A stretch of 64,000 nt of DNA from JBBREP01 sp038202885. Its GTDB lineage: Bacteria > Actinomycetota > Acidimicrobiia > IMCC26256 > PALSA-610. Numbering within the stretch: the stretch's first letter is position 1; each line of letters begins with the position of its first letter. Positions 39,331 through 48,320 of this stretch are shown here, in pieces. Made by a program: the position numbers and the translations under genes. The DNA lies in the NCBI GenBank assembly GCA_038202885.1, contig JBBREP010000001.1, positions 62,001-126,000 on the forward strand, read 5' to 3'. The notes below the pieces were generated by a model that saw only the letters and a program-made list of their open reading frames with translations, did no database searches and was not told the DNA's origin.

Positions 39331-40659
39331 CTATTCCGACGTGAGGTAGTCGCCGACGACGGTGCGGCCGCGCGCAGTGCCTCGCGTGCGATACAACGTG
39401 TCGCGGAGCCGCTCAAGGGCGAGCGTCGCGAGGTCGCCGATCGCGACGGCGCACGAGATCGTCAGGTTCACGGTGTCGTGCGGCGCCGCGAGCGACATCG
39501 CACCGACTTCTTCGACGAACTCTTCGGCGCGGCGCTTCGCGGCTCCGATTTCCATGCCCGGCATCGCGACGATGAACTCGTCGTTGTCGAAGCGAGCGAC
39601 GCCGTCGTCCTCGCGCAACAGGTCGCTGAGCGTCGAATACACGGCCTTGATTGCGGCGTCGCCGGCGTCGCGCCCGTATGCGCCATTGATTTGGTCAAGG
39701 TCGTCGATATCGATCCACGCGATCGCCACGCGTGTGGTGTCGGGCTGCGAGAGAATGCGGTTGCCGAGGTAGCGCGCGAACCCACTTTGGTTCAGTGCTC
39801 CCGTCAGCGGATCGCGATCGGCGTTCGTCGTGGTGCTCGACGCCGCGCTGGCATGGCGATGGGATTGCTCGGTGAGCGTTTGGAGCCGTACGGCCAGACG
39901 CTCGTACTTGTCGACCATCTGCTCGAACGACGCGGTGAGGCGCGCTTCGATGCGCCGCGGCACCGCCTTTTCGGCGTCCGCAAGGCGCTGTTCGATCTGA
40001 GGCTGCAGTGTTGCCGGGACGCTGTCGCCGAAGCTTGCGAGCAAGCGCCGCGCTTCCGCGATTGCGGTCGGACGGTCGAAACTCCACCGTGCTTCGAAGA
40101 CGCGGTTGCGTTCGGCTTCGGATCCGGTGCCGTCACCGAGATCCTCACCGACGACGCTGACGCAGATGCACTTGCTGATGATGATCAGCGCGAACTCACG
40201 CGCGAGCGCGTCGTTTGCTGCGATCGGGATGCCGTTGATCGGCGACGGTACGTCGGGATCCTCGTCGACGAAACCGACGAACGTGCACATCGAATGGCGC
40301 GCGATCTCGCGGTACCGTCGCCGTTCGCTCGCGAAATACTCGGGCCGCTGGAACAACGCGATGACCACCGGCAGGTCGTCGGGGTCGGGCTCGGTCGACA
40401 CGAGCGAGGCCTCGATGCCGTGGGCCAGTGCGACGAGCGAAGGCTTGTTGAAGCGTCGCCCCTTTGCTGCGGTCCCTTCGGTCGATCCTGGCGATGCTTG
40501 GTGATCTGCCGGCGCAGCTGCGGTGGCCGTGGCCGCGTCGTCGGCGGCGAGGTCAGCAGTGTCGGGCGACGGCACGGCCGCGAGGCCAGTGTCGGCGTCC
40601 GGCTCGGCCTCGGTCGCGTCCGCGAATCCGGGAGCGTCGGTGGGATGCACGGCTGCCAT
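39331..40659 (-). CDS. DICT sensory domain protein with degenerate GGDEF domain
   Basis: A 442-residue protein: an Ala/Asp/Pro-rich N-terminus (1-60), a DICT domain (VALAHGIEASLVSTEPDPDD, VVIALFQRPEYFASERRRYR, then MCTFVGFVDEDPDVP), a helical linker (RIEARLTASFEQMVDKYERL) and a C-terminal GGDEF domain (RDPLTGALNQSGFARYL, WIDIDDLDQINGAYGRDAGD). The signature motif reads FDNDEF instead of GGDEF, so the two glycines that hold the nucleotide are lost. It may bind c-di-GMP or GTP without making c-di-GMP. The ATG at 40659 is the likely start; longer frames run into the serS promoter. Confidence 0.8.
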   Translation of the reverse strand: MAAVHPTDAPGFADATEAEPDADTGLAAVPSPDTADLAADDAATATAAAPADHQASPGSTEGTAAKGRRFNKPSLVALAHGIEASLVSTEPDPDDLPVVIALFQRPEYFASERRRYREIARHSMCTFVGFVDEDPDVPSPINGIPIAANDALAREFALIIISKCICVSVVGEDLGDGTGSEAERNRVFEARWSFDRPTAIAEARRLLASFGDSVPATLQPQIEQRLADAEKAVPRRIEARLTASFEQMVDKYERLAVRLQTLTEQSHRHASAASSTTTNADRDPLTGALNQSGFARYLGNRILSQPDTTRVAIAWIDIDDLDQINGAYGRDAGDAAIKAVYSTLSDLLREDDGVARFDNDEFIVAMPGMEIGAAKRRAEEFVEEVGAMSLAAPHDTVNLTISCAVAIGDLATLALERLRDTLYRTRGTARGRTVVGDYLTSE

Positions 40660-40765
40660 CGGGTTTCGATCGGCAGGATGTCGACGCGCTTGACGACTCT
40701 TGGCATCGGCCGGAGGGGCCAGGAGGGGCCGCAGCAAGGCGTCCGGCTCAATGGCGGATGGCGCG

Positions 40766-40771
40766 TACGAT
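40766..40771 (+). promoter_or_regulatory. probable -10 box of serS
   Basis: TACGAT lies 9 nt upstream of the serS ATG at 40781. It is the same hexamer as before pyrE and the ECF gene and suggests a leader of only a few bases. Confidence 0.4.
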
Positions 40772-40780
40772 CGGCCCCGC

Positions 40781-42034
40781 ATGATCGACCTCAAGCGATT
40801 GGCCGACGACCCGGCCTACCGGGGCGGAATCGAGCGCAAGCGGGTGCCCAGCGGGCTCATCGACGAGGTGCTCGCGCTCGCCGCCAGCCACCGCGACCTC
40901 GATAGCGATGTCCAGGCGCTGCGGGCACGCCAGAACGTGGCCAGCCGCGAGATTGGTCGGGCCGCGCCCGAGGAGCGCCCGGCCAAGATCGCCGTGGCGG
41001 CAGGTCTGAAAGACGAGCTCAGCGCAGCCGAGGCGAGGCTCGCCGCGCTCGAACCTGAGCTGCGCGCACTCACGCTCCAGGTGCCGAACCCGGCTGACGC
41101 GAGCGTTCCTGATGGTGGCGAAGACGAAGGTGAGGTCGTGCGATCCGTCGGCACACAATCGGCGGCACCCGCGGCCGACCACGCCGACTTTGCCGAACGA
41201 ATGGGCTGGGTCGATCGGGAGCGGGCCGCCGAGATCGCCGGAAGCCGGTTTGCCTATTTGTTGGGCGATGCAGTGCTGCTCGAGTTCGCGCTCGTGCAAT
41301 GGGTGCTCAACAAACTCGTTGCCGACGGTTTCACCCCGGTCGTGCCGCCCGTGCTCGTGCGTGAACGCACGATGGAAGAGGCTGGTTTCTTTCCCACCGA
41401 CCGGGCGCAGGTCTATGAGGTCGACGACGGTGAACTGTTCCTCGTCGGTACGGCCGAAGTGCCACTGTCGGTGCTGCATCGCAACGAAACGCTGACCTCC
41501 GATGACCTTCCCGCTCGCTATGTGGGTTATTCGTCGTGCTTTCGCAGGGAGGCCGGCACCTACGGCAAGGACACGCGCGGCATCTTTCGCGTGCACCAGT
41601 TCGACAAGCTCGAGATGTTCGTGTTCGCCGATCCCGCCACTTCATGGGACGAACACGAGCGCATCCTCGCGATGGAGGAGAGCATCATCGGCGGGCTTGG
41701 CCTGCCGTATCGCGTTGTGAACGTCGCAGCTGGCGATCTCGGCCCGGCCGCGGCCAAGAAGTACGACATTGAAGTGTGGCTGCCGTCCGAGGGCCGTTAC
41801 CGCGAAGCCACATCGTGTTCGAACTACCTCGCGTACTCGGCGCGGCGCGTCGGGACGCGCGTGAAGTCAGACGCCGGCACGCATCACGTACACACGCTCA
41901 ACGGCACCGCGTGCGCGATCAGCCGCACGCTCGTCTACCTCTTCGAGCATTACCAAGATCCCGACGGCGGCTTTCGCGTCCCCGACGTGCTCCAGCCCTT
42001 CATGGGCCGAGCGCACCTCCCACCTCGATCCTGA
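40781..42034 (+). CDS. serS: seryl-tRNA synthetase
   Basis: A 417-residue class II synthetase. The N-terminal coiled-coil arm (about 25-100) precedes the catalytic core: motif 1 in FTPVVPPVLVRERTMEEAGF, GTAEVPLSVLHRNETL, motif 2 YSSCFRREAGTYGKDTRGIF and the QFDKLEMFVF strand, and motif 3 LNGTACAISRTLVYLFEHYQ. It charges tRNA-Ser; a tRNA-Ser(UGA) gene follows 56 bp downstream and another lies at 57478. It starts at the ATG at 40781. Confidence 0.96.
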   Translation: MIDLKRLADDPAYRGGIERKRVPSGLIDEVLALAASHRDLDSDVQALRARQNVASREIGRAAPEERPAKIAVAAGLKDELSAAEARLAALEPELRALTLQVPNPADASVPDGGEDEGEVVRSVGTQSAAPAADHADFAERMGWVDRERAAEIAGSRFAYLLGDAVLLEFALVQWVLNKLVADGFTPVVPPVLVRERTMEEAGFFPTDRAQVYEVDDGELFLVGTAEVPLSVLHRNETLTSDDLPARYVGYSSCFRREAGTYGKDTRGIFRVHQFDKLEMFVFADPATSWDEHERILAMEESIIGGLGLPYRVVNVAAGDLGPAAAKKYDIEVWLPSEGRYREATSCSNYLAYSARRVGTRVKSDAGTHHVHTLNGTACAISRTLVYLFEHYQDPDGGFRVPDVLQPFMGRAHLPPRS

Positions 42035-42090
42035 CCGGCTCGATATTGCACCGGTCAATCGGTGCCGTGCCGGTGGTTACGATGAGCGGC

Positions 42091-42175
42091 GGAGGGGTGC
42101 CAGAGCGGCCGAATGGGACGGTCTTGAAAACCGTTGAGGTGCAAGCCTCCGGGGGTTCGAATCCCCCTCCCTCCG
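42091..42175 (+). tRNA. tRNA-Ser (anticodon TGA)
   Basis: An 85-nt cloverleaf with acceptor GGAGGGG/TCCCTCC, discriminator G, anticodon stem ACGGT/ACCGT with loop CTTGAAA (anticodon TGA, reads UCA and other UCN), a long variable arm and T arm GGGGG/CCCCC. CCA is not encoded. It lies directly downstream of serS. Confidence 0.95.
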
Positions 42176-42389
42176 CTCCTGTTTTTGGCGCCTGCTTCGC
42201 CCGGCGCGGCGAGTGGTTCGCCACACACCTCGCTCGTTCCTCGCTCCTGTGCTGGCTTCGCCACCGCATCCGTGGACGAGTCCGTAGACGAGGCGCAGTC
42301 AGGGTTGAGGAGCGCTCTCGTGAGGCGACCTATGTCGCAGTCGGCGGACGCGCTTCAGAAACGCGCCTGGAATCGCCGATGGTCGAGGC

Positions 42390-43283
42390 ATGCGCAAGTG
42401 CGACGGGTGTAGCTACCTGACGTTCGGCGATGGTGACGTCTGCAAACACTGCGGTTCTGCGCTCCCCGCCGACACGCCCGCTGCGCTCGTCACCAGTGGT
42501 GCCCCTGCAGGCCCCGTTGTGGCCGCCGCGGCAGTGGCGCCGTCGTTCGTGGCCCCGGCTCCACCGCCGTCCGCGCCCGACGACTACTGGGTGAAACCGC
42601 GCCAGCCGAGCGCTGCGACCGCCCCCTGGGCGCCGAGCGTGGGCCGCGTGCCGACGAGCCGCGCGGGATGGAGCCCGACCGAGCCCGCGCCCCTGCCGAC
42701 GGCACCCACAACGGGTCGCGCAATGTCACGCGTGATCATGGTGCTGGTCGCGATCATCTCGGTGGCGTTGGGCCGCATGGCCTTCGATCGCGTCTTCGGC
42801 AACGCCAACGCCATCCCTGCGGGAACCAGTGCCTTCGTGGCTGGTCGCGGAGTGGAGTACTCGTCACCTGATCTCACGTTCACCGCAAAGTTCCCGAGCA
42901 CGCCCACGGTCCAGCAAAAGCAGTTCTCGAACGCGTCGGCGTCGGCGACTCTGAACCTCGCCCAGGTGCAAACCGACGATTACGAGGTGGTCGGTGCCAG
43001 CATGGTGTTGCCCGCCGAACTGCCAGCCGACCAGGTGGACACGGTGCTGCACGAGATCCTGACCGAAGGTGTCGCGGCGCAGAACGCCAAGATTGTCAGC
43101 GAGCACCACGTCACCCACGGCGGCGCTCGTGGAATCGAGGTGCGCGCCAAGGTGTCGGATGGCTACGACGCGCGCCTCATGGCGTTGAATTCGGGCTCGC
43201 GCATCTACATGCTCGGCGTCCACGCCAAGGTGGGTACCCAGCGCCTCTACGACGCGCTCGTCGGGTCGTTCGTGGTGGTCTGA
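42390..43283 (+). CDS. zinc-ribbon membrane protein, function unknown
   Basis: A 297-residue protein. MRKCDGCSYLTFGDGDVCKH then CGSALP forms a zinc ribbon (CxxC...CxxC, Cys 4, 7, 18 and 21). A Pro/Ala-rich linker follows, one transmembrane helix (about 112-130, MSRVIMVLVAIISVALGRMA) and an outer domain of about 160 residues with beta-strand/helix alternation (DLTFTAKFPSTPTVQQKQF, DQVDTVLHEILTEGVAAQNA, GTQRLYDALVGSFVVV). No known function. Confidence 0.7.
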   Translation: MRKCDGCSYLTFGDGDVCKHCGSALPADTPAALVTSGAPAGPVVAAAAVAPSFVAPAPPPSAPDDYWVKPRQPSAATAPWAPSVGRVPTSRAGWSPTEPAPLPTAPTTGRAMSRVIMVLVAIISVALGRMAFDRVFGNANAIPAGTSAFVAGRGVEYSSPDLTFTAKFPSTPTVQQKQFSNASASATLNLAQVQTDDYEVVGASMVLPAELPADQVDTVLHEILTEGVAAQNAKIVSEHHVTHGGARGIEVRAKVSDGYDARLMALNSGSRIYMLGVHAKVGTQRLYDALVGSFVVV

Positions 43284-43318
43284 GCGTACAGACCACGACG
43301 AACGAGTTGGACGAAACG

Positions 43319-43942
43319 TCAGGCGTCGTGGGACTCGTGGGAAAGGATCGGCACCTCGGCACGCTTGGTCGCTGCGTGGACGAAGCCGGCGATTGCGGCG
43401 AGCATCAAGATCACGACGAGCGCGAAGCTGACGTCAGCGGCCTGTTGGGCGCGGTCGCCGAAAATGCTGAAGCCGTAACTCGTGAGCAGCAGGCCGCGCA
43501 GGGTCTCGCCCTGGAAGAGCGTCGTGGCCTTGCCGTGCAGAGCCGCCGCCTGCCCCGAGAGGGCCTTCGCAGCAGCGCTGTTCTGGTCGGGCATCGCCGC
43601 GAGTTTCGTGTCGAGGGTGCGAGCATCATTGCTGGTCTCGGAATAGGTCTTGCCGTCGTTGATCGCCTTCACATGCAGGCCGATGTAGTTGTTGGCGTAG
43701 CACTCGGCCTGGTTGCCGGTGACGAGGGCCTTGCCAGCGTTGCTCTTGAGGCACGGAGCGTTCTCGTCGGCCTTCAGGAAGTTGGCCGGCGTAAAGCTGA
43801 TCTTCTGCTGCGAGAGTTGGTTGTGTACGTAGTCCTTGGCGAAGTTCGCCTGGTTCTGGAGCACGAGTCCGAGGACCAGGATCAGCAGAGCGATGAGCAT
43901 CCCTCCGACGGCAAAGATGAGGTCGAGCGTTCGACGTTTCAT
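43319..43942 (-). CDS. membrane protein with two transmembrane helices and large outer loop
   Basis: A 207-residue protein: N-terminal helix (LDLIFAVGGMLIALLILVLG), an extracytoplasmic domain of about 130 residues with two cysteines (APCLKSNAG and AECYANNYIG) and helical segments (DARTLDTKLAAMPDQNSAAA), then a second helix (DVSFALVVILMLAAIAGFVH) and a short tail. GGAGG lies 6 bp before the ATG at 43942, which decides the start over the ATG at 43954. It resembles conserved actinobacterial membrane proteins of unknown function. Confidence 0.7.
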   Translation of the reverse strand: MKRRTLDLIFAVGGMLIALLILVLGLVLQNQANFAKDYVHNQLSQQKISFTPANFLKADENAPCLKSNAGKALVTGNQAECYANNYIGLHVKAINDGKTYSETSNDARTLDTKLAAMPDQNSAAAKALSGQAAALHGKATTLFQGETLRGLLLTSYGFSIFGDRAQQAADVSFALVVILMLAAIAGFVHAATKRAEVPILSHESHDA

Positions 43943-44160
43943 GGCAGCCTCCATTTCTCTGCGTCCGCGGTCGAACGCCTGAGGCAATGTTGATGGCGAG
44001 GTCACATTTTGGATAGGGCCCTTCGGCTCCGAGGCGAAGGACGTTCGGCCGCATGAGACGGATCCTTCTAGGGATCGGCCTCCCATCGCGACCGAACGGG
44101 AAGGCGCGTAGCGCTCGATCGAGAGCAGATAATTCGCGCCCTTCGTGCGCTGACCGGGAA

Positions 44161-44208
44161 CCTTGAACGCTTCCTTCTCGTGTTCAAGGATATCCGTTAA
44201 GCTTGAAC
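44161..44208 (+). promoter_or_regulatory. CTTGAAC repeat operator upstream of the Fic gene
   Basis: CTTGAAC at 44162-44168, its inverse GTTCAAG at 44182-44188, and CTTGAAC again at 44202-44208 lie just ahead of the Shine-Dalgarno (GGAGGA, 44211-44216). The first two extend to an 8-bp inverted repeat, CCTTGAAC/GTTCAAGG. They are placed to control the Fic gene, perhaps through its own C-terminal winged helix. Confidence 0.5.
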
Positions 44209-44219
44209 AAGGAGGAACG

Positions 44220-45491
44220 ATGTCCAAGCTTGTGAAGCGGAGGTGGAAGACCGACTCCACGTCGGGACTGGCCCGTCGCGACCGCGCCTCCTGCGACTAT
44301 GAAGCGTACGTCCCGGACCTTCTCGTGGGGCGGGCCTTCCGCCTGGACGGCGACGTGGCGGCCGATGTGGCCGCCGCCGAAGGGGCCGTCACGCGGTTCG
44401 ACGCCAAGGCGATCGCGCTTGGCGACACCGAGGCACTCGCGCGTCTCTTACTGCGCGCGGAGTCCGTCGCGTCATCGAAGATTGAGGGGTTGGAGGTCGG
44501 CGGCCGCCGCCTGTTGCGCGCCGAAGCCGCTGCCGCGCTCGGCGAAGACGTGCGCGACGTGACTGCGACCGAAGTGCTCGGCAACATCCAGGCGATGATG
44601 TGGGCGCTCGGCGCGGTAGGCCCGGGCGACGACATCACGGTCGACCATCTGCTCGAAGCACACCGCCGCCTCCTCGACGGCACGCGTCTGCACGAGTTCG
44701 GCGGGAAGATCCGTGACGACCAGAACTGGATTGGAGGAAGCAGCTTCAACCCGTGTTCGGCGGAGTTCGTGACGCCGCCTCCGGAGTTGGTGCGCGATTT
44801 ACTGAACGATGTCTGCGTGTTCTGCAACACCGACGATCTACCCGCGATCGTGCAGGCGGCGATGGCGCACGCACAGTTCGAGACCGTCCATCCGTTCGTT
44901 GACGGGAATGGGCGCATCGGGCGAACGCTCATCCATCTCGTGCTCCGGCGGCGCGGCCTCGCAGTCCGCGTACTGCCGCCGATCTCGCTGATCCTGGCGA
45001 CGTGGTCCCAGGACTACGTCGCGGGACTTACCGCGACGCGCTACACCGGGAAGCCGACGTCCCACGCCGCGAACGCCGGAGCGAACCAGTGGATCGCGCT
45101 CTTCGCGACCGCGTGCCGCCGGGCGATCGAAGACGCGGAGACGTTCGAGCACCGCGTGGCCGCGCTCCAGGGACGTTGGCGCGAACGGCTCGGAAAGGTC
45201 CGGGCCAAGTCGGCTGCAGATCTGTTGATCGGCGCGCTGCCCGGAGCGCCGATCGTGACCGTGACGGGCGCGGCCGAGTTGATCGGGCGGACGTTTCAGG
45301 CGACCAACGTTGCGATCGGTCGCCTCGTCGAGGCGAAGGTCCTGCACCAGGTCAACGTCGGCCAACGCAACCGAGCGTTCGAGGCGCCCGAACTCATCAG
45401 GACGTTCACCGATCTGGAGCGCCGGCTCGCGAGCCCGGCGGGCGACACGCGGTCGGCTCCCCCGGCGCGCCGCGTCCCGCAACGCCGGTAA
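44220..45491 (+). CDS. Fic-domain AMP-transferase with inhibitory motif and C-terminal winged helix
   Basis: A 423-residue protein. The autoinhibitory helix (S/T)xxxE(G/N) appears as SSKIEG (S85-G90), marking a class II Fic protein. The Fic core has the catalytic motif HPFVDGNGR (H224 to R232), preceded by IRDDQNWIGGS. The last 120 residues (LIGALPGAPIVTVTGAAELI, FQATNVAIGRLVEAKVLHQV) form a winged-helix-like domain. Fic enzymes usually transfer AMP from ATP to a protein hydroxyl; the target is unknown. The start has an optimal GGAGGA ribosome site. Confidence 0.9.
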   Translation: MSKLVKRRWKTDSTSGLARRDRASCDYEAYVPDLLVGRAFRLDGDVAADVAAAEGAVTRFDAKAIALGDTEALARLLLRAESVASSKIEGLEVGGRRLLRAEAAAALGEDVRDVTATEVLGNIQAMMWALGAVGPGDDITVDHLLEAHRRLLDGTRLHEFGGKIRDDQNWIGGSSFNPCSAEFVTPPPELVRDLLNDVCVFCNTDDLPAIVQAAMAHAQFETVHPFVDGNGRIGRTLIHLVLRRRGLAVRVLPPISLILATWSQDYVAGLTATRYTGKPTSHAANAGANQWIALFATACRRAIEDAETFEHRVAALQGRWRERLGKVRAKSAADLLIGALPGAPIVTVTGAAELIGRTFQATNVAIGRLVEAKVLHQVNVGQRNRAFEAPELIRTFTDLERRLASPAGDTRSAPPARRVPQRR

Positions 45492-45516
45492 AGCTCGACG
45501 AGATCGAAGCTCGGAG

Positions 45517-46609
45517 TCAGTGCGTGATCCCGCGCGCCGCATAATCCTCTACGGTCGAGACGTTGAAGAATTGGGCGAGCGCGGTCGGTTGATCGGCGAA
45601 CGAGACGCCATCGATATGGCGTCGCGGCATTACCGTTACTCCATTGCCGACGGTGAGTCGTGGCACAACGTCGATGTCGCACATGATTGTGAAACCGAAC
45701 TTGCGCAGGACACCGATCTTTTGCGAGTCGATCGGGAATCCAGCGCCGTAGGGGTAGACGTAGACGTCGGTGGGACCAACGATCGGTTCGTCTTCGGTGT
45801 GCCACTTTGTCGAGTCGCGGATCAATCTCGCGACCGAGACCTTCGTTTCGTCGAAGTGTGCGTAGCTGTGGCTCGCGAACGTCCAGCCCGAGGCACGCAA
45901 GCGTGCCGCGAGTGCCTTGGCTCGTGCGACGCTGGATAGCCCAGTCGGGCGCCGTTCGGTCGTTCACGCGTTCACCCAAAACGCCCTCGTACCCGGTGAC
46001 GGCAAGCACGCCTTTGGCGCCGTCAGCTGAGAACAGCGGATGGCTGGCCGCGAACTCATCGATCATGGGTACGAGGTCGTGGTCGGTCAGATGAATGCCG
46101 GACAAGTCGTGCTCTTCGACCTTGACGTCGCCGTGAGTGTCGAGCGCGAGCTTCCAACCCAGGCCGAGTGGTCGCGTGTCGTCGTAGTAGTTCACGTCGT
46201 CTTCGGAGAGTACGAGCGGCCGGCGGCCAGGTGGAACGCGCGCCAGCCCGTGCGTCGCTCGATTGATGTCGACGAGCGTCCACCCATTCGCGTACAACTG
46301 ATCCAGGATCGTTCGGAACTCCCCAACGGTCACGAACCAGTCTCGAAAGCCCTGACCAATCGGCTTGGACGTAAAGGCCAACTCCGGGTGAATTACGAGC
46401 GTATGGAAGAACAGGTGCTCCACTGGCCCCTTCCAAAAGACCAGTGGCTGTGCCGATAGGGAGGTGGTCGTCGCGACCGTGACCCTCGTCGTCGGGGCGG
46501 TGCGTGGTACCGGCTTCGCCGACCGTCGCGCAGCGTCCCCGCCGCTGCAATCGCTCGCGACGAGCGCCGCGAGCAAGGTCAGTAGGCCCACGGCCAGTCG
46601 CCATCTCAC
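45517..46609 (-). pseudogene. polysaccharide deacetylase (NodB-like), interrupted by a frameshift
   Basis: The 5' part (from 46609) has a signal peptide, FHTLVIHPELAFT, LVLSEDDVNYYDD (catalytic aspartates) and GVLAVTGYEGVLGERVND. The matching 3' part, in another frame, continues SSVARAKALAARLRASGWTF, SHSYAHFDE (metal histidines) and DVYVYPYGAGFPID to the stop at 45517. Dropping one base from the GGG at 45947-45949 joins the halves smoothly as NDRTAPTGLSSVARAKAL. Either a recent one-base insertion or a sequencing error; without it the gene would encode about 363 residues of an exported deacetylase. Confidence 0.75.
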
Positions 46610-46740
46610 GGTTACAGGACGCCTTGCGGAGCATCAGCGTTCCGTCGCCCGCTCATCGACGCACAATGTCCGAGCGGGCGAAGTCTTGCGAGTGCCGATC
46701 GGTGATGGTGTTGCAACGACCGATCAATAGGCTCGAAACC

Positions 46741-47328
46741 GTGTCGAACGCGAGCAGCCCTCCGATCGCCGCGCCCCTCGGACCTGTTGTCACCGAGCGG
46801 CTGGACTTGCGCCGCTTCGAGCTGATGGACCTCGACGAGCTTGCTGTCGTGTTCGCCAAGCCCGAGGTGTGGCGCTTCCCGTATGGGCGCGGCTTCACGA
46901 ACGAGGAAACCTCTATCTTTCTCGCCGCTCAGGTCGACGAGTGGGACGCGAACGGCTTCGGGTGCTGGATTGCAAGACTGCGCGGCGGTGGACCGGTGAT
47001 TGGATACGTCGGCCTTTCGGTACCGACGTTCTTGCCCGAGATTCTCCCGGCCGTCGAGGTTGGGTGGCGTTTCGATCCGACGTTCTGGGGTCAAGGCTTT
47101 GCGAGCGAGGGAGCGACGGCGGCGTTGACGGAGGGGTTCACGACGCTCGGCTTGGACGAAATCTGCTCGCTTCCGCAGTCCGAGAACCCTGCGTCTTGGG
47201 CAGTCTGCGAGCGGCTCGGGATGCGCCACGACAGAAGCGTCGTGTGCCCGGCCAACGATCGGCGCGGGGCGGTCGACGCCCGCATGTACGTGATGCGTGC
47301 AGCGGAATGGCATTCTGCAACGAGTTAG
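46741..47328 (+). CDS. GNAT acetyltransferase (RimJ/RimL-like)
   Basis: A 195-residue protein: VVTERLDLRRFELMDLDELA, FGCWIARLRGGGPVIGYVGL, the acetyl-CoA region EVGWRFDPTFWGQGFASEGA and SLPQSENPASWAVCERLGM. This is the pattern of the RimJ/RimL N-terminal acetyltransferases and their small-molecule relatives. The GTG at 46741 is the first start codon ahead of the conserved domain. The substrate is unknown. It is divergent from the frameshifted deacetylase. Confidence 0.85.
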   Translation: MSNASSPPIAAPLGPVVTERLDLRRFELMDLDELAVVFAKPEVWRFPYGRGFTNEETSIFLAAQVDEWDANGFGCWIARLRGGGPVIGYVGLSVPTFLPEILPAVEVGWRFDPTFWGQGFASEGATAALTEGFTTLGLDEICSLPQSENPASWAVCERLGMRHDRSVVCPANDRRGAVDARMYVMRAAEWHSATS

Positions 47329-47576
47329 CGAACCGCACCGCTTGCCCGATCCGAACCCGTTCGGGCGAACTCCCACGGGCAGTTCGGTGCAATCACTTGC
47401 GACTTGCCAGATTGGCCTGGCGTGACGTCGGGCACACGCCGACGATTGCGACGCCCTGCGGGTGCTTCTCGCAGTGGCCCTGGGTATCGTCGCCTTCGGC
47501 GTCGGGTGATCGTGGACCACTGCGATCCAGCGGCTCAACGGCCGTACCGGGTTCCCAGGTCTCGACGAGGTGTGCG

Positions 47577-48320
47577 ATGAGTCAACCGGTCTTCGTGGGT
47601 CCGGCGCGGCGCCGGCGGTCCGCGTTGCGCGTTTGCGGGGCCTTCGTCGTCGCGGCATCGGCTGCGTTCTTCGCGGTGGTGGTCTCGGCATTTCGCAGCG
47701 CCTGGAAGATCCCTGTGAAGTTGCGCCTTGCAACCGCGGCGCGTCGACAGGTGGTGGCGCAGATGCTCTTGGTGCGCCTTGTGCTCGCGATCCTCGCGTT
47801 GCTCGTGCCACTCGCGGCGATCGGGATCGTCGCGCACACCGGGGCCAGCAGCGAGGCCGCACCCGCCGCACCGGTACGTCCTGTCGCAGCGACGCCTCAG
47901 ACGGTGTCGTCCGACGGTTCGGGACCGTTGGGCGCGGCGCACACGCCGCGTGCACCCGTCTCGCGTGGTGCTGGAGTCACGACCGTTGCCGAGCCCCCTG
48001 CGATGGCTTCGGGGGCGAAGACGCTGCCGGCGCCGGGCACGACGCGATCGAGTCACTCGACGCCGTCGGCGACCGCTCCAGGACGCACCGGTTCGTCGCC
48101 GTCGGATACCGCGCCGGGACGCACCGGTTCGTCGCCGTCGGATACTGCTCCGGGACGCACCGGTTCGTCGCCGTCGGATACTGCTCCGGGACGCGTGAAC
48201 GTGACGCCGTCGGCCACTACTCCCGGACGAGTCGACGCGACGCCGTCCGCGACGGTTCCGGGACAGGTGGGGTCGACGCCTGCTGTTACTGCGCCCGGTA
48301 ACGGCCCGGTGAAGCAGTGA
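47577..48320 (+). CDS. membrane protein with extracytoplasmic repeat-rich tail
   Basis: A 247-residue protein: a basic N-terminus (PARRRRSALR), two hydrophobic helices (VCGAFVVAASAAFFAVVVSA and LLVRLVLAILALLVPLAAIG), then about 150 residues of Thr/Ser/Pro/Gly low complexity containing repeats of APGRTGSSPSDT. GAGG precedes the ATG by 6 bp. Its stop overlaps the start of the deacetylase/glycosyltransferase gene (GTGA), so it may act as membrane or wall scaffold for that enzyme. Confidence 0.65.
   Translation: MSQPVFVGPARRRRSALRVCGAFVVAASAAFFAVVVSAFRSAWKIPVKLRLATAARRQVVAQMLLVRLVLAILALLVPLAAIGIVAHTGASSEAAPAAPVRPVAATPQTVSSDGSGPLGAAHTPRAPVSRGAGVTTVAEPPAMASGAKTLPAPGTTRSSHSTPSATAPGRTGSSPSDTAPGRTGSSPSDTAPGRTGSSPSDTAPGRVNVTPSATTPGRVDATPSATVPGQVGSTPAVTAPGNGPVKQ
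48075..48218 (+). repeat. 36-bp in-frame tandem repeats
   Basis: Three nearly identical 36-bp units (48075-48110, 48111-48146, 48147-48182) and a diverged fourth (48183-48218) each encode a 12-residue APGRTGSSPSDT-like unit. Their near identity points to recent expansion, so copy number may vary between strains. Confidence 0.9.

Noticed and set aside
48075..48218. CRISPR array
   Set aside because: Units are directly adjacent 36-bp coding repeats with no unique spacers and stay in one reading frame.
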